Assembly (NCBI GenBank): GCA_025999115.1
Contig: BNWW01000076.1
Span: forward strand, 1 to 8,834
Reading direction: 5' to 3'
DNA from: Bacteroidia bacterium
Lineage (GTDB): Bacteria; Bacteroidota; Bacteroidia; Bacteroidales; Azobacteroidaceae
Length of the DNA stretch: 8,834 nucleotides
Each line of letters opens with the position of its first letter. Positions within the stretch are counted from its first letter, which is position 1. Shown one piece after another: positions 5,283-8,834 of this stretch. A program made the translations under genes and the position numbers. The notes under the pieces are model-generated. The model had not been told where the DNA came from. It searched no databases and was given only the letters and a program-made list of their open reading frames with translations.

Positions 5283-7468
5283 AGTTCCAACTGATTTTTA
5301 ACCAAATGATAATAAGCGCCTTGACGATTAATGAGTTCTTCATGCGTTCCGATTTCAACAATCCGGCCTTTTTCCAAAACCACGATTTGGCCGGCATGAC
5401 GAACGGTACTCAAACGATGGGCGACGACGACAACCGTTTTTCCATCGAAAAAGCGATTCAATTTATCCATGATGGCGCGTTCGTTGTTGGCATCCAAAGC
5501 ATTGGTAGCCTCATCGAAAAGCACCACTTCGGGATTTTTATAGACGGCGCGAGCAATGAGGATGCGTTGTTTTTGTCCCTGACTTAAACCGTGGCCTTCG
5601 CTGCCGATTTTGGTGTTGTAAGCCAAGGGCAAAGATTCGATAAAATCACGGATATTAGCGGTTTCCACTGCCTCAAGCAGCCGGTTGGTATCGATATTTT
5701 CTTCACCCGGAGCGATGTTGCGGGCAATGGTATCCGAAAAAATAAAACCGTCCTGCATCACGATTCCGCAACGTTTGCGCCATTGCTTCAGGCTGTAATT
5801 TTCCAATTTATTGTTACCCAACAGAATAGAGCCTTTTTTTAAAGGATAAAATCCGAGTAAAAGTTTGACTAATGTCGTTTTTCCGCTGCCACTCATGCCC
5901 ACAATGGCCGTTTGTTTGTGCGCCGGAATCGTGAGATTGATGTCGTTCAAGACTAATTCGGCGACCGATGTACCGTCGTAGGCAAAATCGACGTGTTGAA
6001 AAACGAGGTCTTGGCCGCTTGGAATGTTTTGAATGGCCGTTGTATCGCGACTTTCCTCATCGTCCTTATCGTGAATTTCACTCAAACGTTCCAAACTCAA
6101 TTTGGCGTCTTGAGTGGAGCGGAAAAAACCGATTAATTGGTCGATCGGGCTATTCAGCTGACCGATAATGTATTGCACCGAAAGCATCATTCCCAGAGTC
6201 ATTTCTCCCGAAACCACCAATTTAGCTACCAAAACGGTAATCAGGATGTTTTTGGTTTGATTAATCAGAATGGCGCCCGAATCTTGATATTGCCCCAAAG
6301 CCATGCCTTTCACACTCAAACGGAACAATTTGGCTTGAATACGTTCCCATTCCCAACGTTTTTGTTGTTCGCAGCCGTTGAGCTTGATTTCCTGCATTCC
6401 GGTAATCAGTTGAATGACATTGCTTTGATGAGCCGATTGCTGGGCGAAACTTTTATGGTCGAGTTCGGCGCGTTTTTTCATAAAAAGCCACACCCACAAA
6501 AGATATAACAGACTGCCGATAAAGAAAATAGCGAAAATACGAACATTGTACAGCAACAGGATGCAACCGAAAATCAGAATATTAAAGAATGAAAATACTA
6601 CGCTCAAACTGGAATTGGTCAAAAAACTTTGAATGCGACTGTGGTCGCCGATGCGTTGGAGGAGGTCGCCGGTCATTTTGGTATCGAAATAGCCCATCGG
6701 AAGGCGCATCAGTTTGATGAGAAAATCGGAAATGAGGGCGATATTGATGCGTGTTCCCAGATGCAGCAAAATCCATCCGCGGATAAATTCGACGGCCGAA
6801 CTGCTCAATGTAAGCATCAATTGTGCAGCCAAAACCAAATAAATGAAGCCGATGTTTTGGTTGCTAATTCCCACATCGACAATCGATTGCGTGAGAAACG
6901 GGAAAATCAATTGCAGCAAACTGCCGAACAGCAATCCCAAAAACAATTGAAACATCAAGCGCCGGTAGGGCTTGAGGTAGGAAAAGAGGAAGAAAAAGCC
7001 GCGGCGGTTGATTTTTTCGTCGTCGGAAGTGCGGGTGTAGAAATCGGGAGTAGGTTCGAGCAGGAGCGCTACGCCTTGGTCTTCGCCTTGATGTTTGGCG
7101 CTCAACCAGCAATTGCAAAACTCTTCGCGGGTGTATTTGAGTTTGCCGGCGGAAGGGTCGGCCACGCGAACCGTATCTTTTTTGATTTCATAAACCACCA
7201 CGAAATGGCTTTGATTCCAATGGACGATGCACGGCAAGGGCGCTTCTTTCAGTTTCTCAAACGACAGACGAGCGCCCAAGGTGCGGAAGCCGATATTTTC
7301 GGCGGCTTCGCTGATACCGAGCATGGATACGCCTTCGCGCGATAAGTGGGCTTTTTCGCGGAGGCCTTCGAGGCTGTAGTGGCGGCCGTGGTGGGCGGAG
7401 ACCATGCGGAGGCAGGTGGGGCCGCAGTCCATAGCGTCGTGTTGTATGTAATTGGGGAAAGAGTTCAT
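5279..7468 (-). CDS. Peptidase-containing ABC transporter (C39 peptidase + membrane domain + ATPase)
   Basis: 729 residues, the full length of the family. The N-terminal C39 peptidase (about 5-140) keeps its catalytic set: Cys15 in MDCGPTCLRM, His88 in HWNQSHFVVVYE and Asp104 in VADPSAG. The membrane domain follows, with about six hydrophobic segments between 165 and 450. The ATPase domain (about 485-729) is intact: Walker A GMSGSGKT at 524-531, Q-loop Gln572, signature LSQGQ at 628-632, Walker B VVLFDEA at 648-654, and switch His684. Such transporters cut double-glycine leader peptides on the cytoplasmic side and export the cargo, typically bacteriocins or other small peptides. With the coupled HlyD adaptor and an outer-membrane channel it would form a type I secretion machine. 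No double-glycine precursor was found nearby. Base composition changes along the gene: bases 7381-7440 hold 44 G/C of 60, while 5281-5340 hold 19. A candidate promoter precedes it. Confidence 0.95.
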   Translation of the reverse strand: MNSFPNYIQHDAMDCGPTCLRMVSAHHGRHYSLEGLREKAHLSREGVSMLGISEAAENIGFRTLGARLSFEKLKEAPLPCIVHWNQSHFVVVYEIKKDTVRVADPSAGKLKYTREEFCNCWLSAKHQGEDQGVALLLEPTPDFYTRTSDDEKINRRGFFFLFSYLKPYRRLMFQLFLGLLFGSLLQLIFPFLTQSIVDVGISNQNIGFIYLVLAAQLMLTLSSSAVEFIRGWILLHLGTRINIALISDFLIKLMRLPMGYFDTKMTGDLLQRIGDHSRIQSFLTNSSLSVVFSFFNILIFGCILLLYNVRIFAIFFIGSLLYLLWVWLFMKKRAELDHKSFAQQSAHQSNVIQLITGMQEIKLNGCEQQKRWEWERIQAKLFRLSVKGMALGQYQDSGAILINQTKNILITVLVAKLVVSGEMTLGMMLSVQYIIGQLNSPIDQLIGFFRSTQDAKLSLERLSEIHDKDDEESRDTTAIQNIPSGQDLVFQHVDFAYDGTSVAELVLNDINLTIPAHKQTAIVGMSGSGKTTLVKLLLGFYPLKKGSILLGNNKLENYSLKQWRKRCGIVMQDGFIFSDTIARNIAPGEENIDTNRLLEAVETANIRDFIESLPLAYNTKIGSEGHGLSQGQKQRILIARAVYKNPEVVLFDEATNALDANNERAIMDKLNRFFDGKTVVVVAHRLSTVRHAGQIVVLEKGRIVEIGTHEELINRQGAYYHLVKNQLEL

Positions 7469-7494
7469 AGTCCTTTACTTTGATAAATGTGGGG

Positions 7495-7526
7495 CAAAGG
7501 TAGGGAGAAAACGGGAAATTTGCAAT
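7495..7526 (-). promoter_or_regulatory. Candidate promoter of the ABC exporter-HlyD operon
   Basis: On the minus strand, ATTG (7523-7526) is followed after 20 nt by TACCTTTG (7495-7502), a full match to the Bacteroidetes -7 consensus TAnnTTTG with a partial -33 box. The predicted start near 7488 leaves a leader of about 20 nt before the ATG at 7468. This suggests the exporter is transcribed separately from the hydrolase gene upstream. Confidence 0.55.
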
Positions 7527-7577
7527 GAATTAGCACTGTAATAAAACATTTTATGCACAAATTTTACTATTAATGTA

Positions 7578-8600
7578 TTATTGAACCGATACATACGGTT
7601 GTTTTTCTATCCAATTAAAAAATTCTTTGACAGCTTGATCCCAATACATATTATCATAATTTGATTTTCCATCCGGTAAAACTTCTTCAAAATTATGTCC
7701 TAAACCAACGAAAGCCCTAATCGCATAATTTGTTTTTTTGGATAACTCAAAATAAATTGGAAGATAATCGCAATCTTCCGTTCCGGAATCTTCGGTGCCA
7801 TAAGTTACATATACCGGCATTTTCAAATGGATCATTTCTTGGAGAAAAGAAATGCTGAAACTCTTCCATGTGTGACTGGGATCTCCATAATCCATAGAAT
7901 CTCGGCATATTTTTTTCCATTCCGTGTATAATTGATTTATATTCGATTGCGTTTCCTCTTTTGTTTGCAAATCTAATTTAGCTTTTTTCCTTTCCTCTCG
8001 TATATATTTTGCAAATCTGCCGCCAACACTCCCGCTAAAATATCCCAAAGCAAATATATCAGGATTTTGACTTGCAATTTTCAATCCTACGTTTGCTCCT
8101 TGCGAATGTCCCATTAAAATAATTTTATTTGGATCTACCCATTTCTGAGTTTTTAAAAATTGAATGACTTTATTTCCTCGTTCTACATACTTTTCCAAGT
8201 AATTATCTTTTAAATAAAGGCTGTCATAGTTTGTTGGGAAAATAGTATCCGGCACATACGCAAAGCTATTATTCAGATGTGTATTATTAGAATAAATAGG
8301 CGTATGTGGCATAGAAATAACTACAAAATTATATTGATTCGATAATGCCGGATAATCAAAATTCCCTAAAGAAGGGATAAAAACAGTTTCACTGTCTTCA
8401 ATAAACAGAGGAATAGGTAACGAGCCTTGACAAAACAAAACAGTGGGTTTTGGAGTAATGGTGTCGCTATTTACTTTAAAAAAAGATATGGTATCACTTG
8501 CAGATACAATACTAAATATTTGACTATCCTCAATAGTATGAGAGTGTCCGCTTGTACATATTAATAGTAACGTAAATAAATAGGTGATTTTTATTCTCAT
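7578..8600 (-). CDS. Exported alpha/beta hydrolase (serine esterase/lipase/peptidase-like)
   Basis: 340 residues. Residues 1-20 are an export signal (MRIKITYLFTLLLIC...). Cys15 sits at the end of the hydrophobic core, but Ile14 makes a poor lipobox, so ordinary signal-peptidase cleavage near HS/HT is more likely. The nucleophile elbow GHSQG at 164-168 makes Ser166 the catalytic residue. The strand before it (KIILMGHS) and the helix after it (GANVGLKIASQNP) are typical of the fold. The acid is probably in the loop YGTEDSGTEDCD (Asp271, or one of the later acids), and His302 in GLGHNFEE completes the triad. An early strand-loop TVLFCQGSLPIPLF at 53-66 probably contributes the oxyanion hole. The substrate cannot be told from sequence. 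The gene is far more AT-rich than the exporter genes beside it (7621-7680 holds 18 G/C of 60; 8461-8520 holds 16), which suggests separate acquisition. A link to the exporter is possible but unproven. Confidence 0.85.
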   Translation of the reverse strand: MRIKITYLFTLLLICTSGHSHTIEDSQIFSIVSASDTISFFKVNSDTITPKPTVLFCQGSLPIPLFIEDSETVFIPSLGNFDYPALSNQYNFVVISMPHTPIYSNNTHLNNSFAYVPDTIFPTNYDSLYLKDNYLEKYVERGNKVIQFLKTQKWVDPNKIILMGHSQGANVGLKIASQNPDIFALGYFSGSVGGRFAKYIREERKKAKLDLQTKEETQSNINQLYTEWKKICRDSMDYGDPSHTWKSFSISFLQEMIHLKMPVYVTYGTEDSGTEDCDYLPIYFELSKKTNYAIRAFVGLGHNFEEVLPDGKSNYDNMYWDQAVKEFFNWIEKQPYVSVQ

Positions 8601-8602
8601 AA

Positions 8603-8704
8603 TTATAAAAAATCATTAAAAGTTAACTTTTCCATTCCACATTCTACTAATTGAGGGATATCATCTATTACTGTATTTTGGATGTGTATTAATAATTCTC
8701 GCAT
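8603..8704 (-). CDS. Possible 33-residue small ORF just upstream of the hydrolase
   Basis: An ATG at 8704 opens 33 codons (MRELLIHIQN...KLTFNDFL) ending in TAA at 8603-8605, only 2 nt before the hydrolase ATG. The frame stays open upstream for eight more codons, including TTG and GTG, back to an in-frame TAG. The product would be a small, mildly acidic, mostly helical peptide with no signal, membrane segment or double-glycine site. I recognise no family. The tight spacing suggests either a real coupled small gene or the surviving C-terminal tail of a larger gene that has been disrupted. A chance ORF of this length cannot be excluded. Confidence 0.25.
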   Translation of the reverse strand: MRELLIHIQNTVIDDIPQLVECGMEKLTFNDFL

Positions 8705-8834
8705 ATCATTACTAATGTTTCGCACCAAGTTCTACGCCCATAAAAAGGCGAAAAATAGATAAAAAAAAGTAGCATATTTAGCTAATAAGTTATTAAAAAT
8801 GACTATCTTAGCAGAGAATTTCCAAATCAATAAA
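8705..8834. other. AT-rich right edge with a possible plus-strand gene start
   Basis: These 130 bases hold no complete gene. TTTCGC at 8718-8723 pairs with GCGAAA at 8749-8754 around a smaller CGCC/GGCG stem, a weak hairpin. A run of eight or nine A follows around 8760-8769. On the plus strand an ATG at 8799 opens a frame (MTILAENFQINK) that stays open for 12 codons to the window end. It could be the start of a gene reading out of the window, divergent from the hydrolase, but it is too short to judge. Confidence 0.2.

Noticed and set aside
6629..7345. Plus-strand open frame of 238 codons opposite the exporter gene
   Set aside because: It mirrors the C39 and membrane regions of an intact transporter and its product is low-complexity and Gln/Glu-rich. 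GC-rich coding DNA often gives such shadows.
7541..7554. ATAAAA-CA-TTTTAT dyad after the hydrolase gene as a terminator
   Set aside because: The stem is short and pure A/T, and no U-tract follows on the minus strand.
8603..8704. Mini-ORF as the double-glycine substrate of the exporter
   Set aside because: The peptide has no GG or GA site and ends right after the leader-like tail, and it lies upstream of the hydrolase rather than in the exporter operon.

Overview
The window looks like a chromosomal segment from a member of the Bacteroidota, most likely Bacteroidales. The evidence is the protein families present, the lack of strong Shine-Dalgarno sites, and copies of the Bacteroidetes -7 promoter box (TAnnTTTG) upstream of three genes on the minus strand. 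I cannot name a genus. Six of the seven main genes form an ordinary-looking minus-strand block (185-7468). It is flanked on both sides by visibly more AT-rich DNA. No rRNA, tRNA, CRISPR array or intact insertion sequence is visible, and no gene-free stretch exceeds 300 bases.

Layout from left to right. (a) 2-196, plus strand: the 3' end of an unrecognised gene cut by the window edge, overlapping tail to tail with its neighbour. (b) 185-1495, minus: a secreted M16-family zinc peptidase with its own candidate promoter. (c) 1583-2323, minus: a membrane-anchored ComEA-like helix-hairpin-helix protein. (d) 2343-2492: a 150-bp, nearly fully palindromic, MITE-like repeat. (e) 2509-3842, minus: a two-gene operon of a Crp/Fnr regulator and a LolD-type ABC ATPase, joined by a TGATG stop/start overlap and preceded by a candidate promoter. 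(f) 3946-3990: a second, different palindromic element, which supplies the stop codon of the next gene. (g) 3981-7468, minus: a two-gene secretion operon of a peptidase-containing ABC transporter (C39 peptidase, membrane domain, ATPase) and its HlyD-type adaptor, joined by an ATGA overlap and preceded by a good candidate promoter. (h) 7578-8600, minus: an AT-rich exported alpha/beta hydrolase, with a possible 33-residue ORF ending 2 nt before it. (i) 8705-8834: AT-rich DNA with a possible plus-strand gene starting at 8799.

How the genes work together. The transporter and adaptor should form the inner-membrane and periplasmic parts of a type I export machine that clips double-glycine leaders from peptides while exporting them. 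Its outer-membrane TolC partner and any substrate peptide lie outside the window or are absent. The Crp/Fnr gene is translationally coupled to the LolD-like ATPase, which needs a LolC/E- or MacB-type permease that is not present here. The M16 peptidase and the HhH protein are separate units. I found no clear undescribed system. The most interesting leads are the two palindromic elements, the substrate-less exporter, and the AT-rich hydrolase segment with its upstream mini-ORF.
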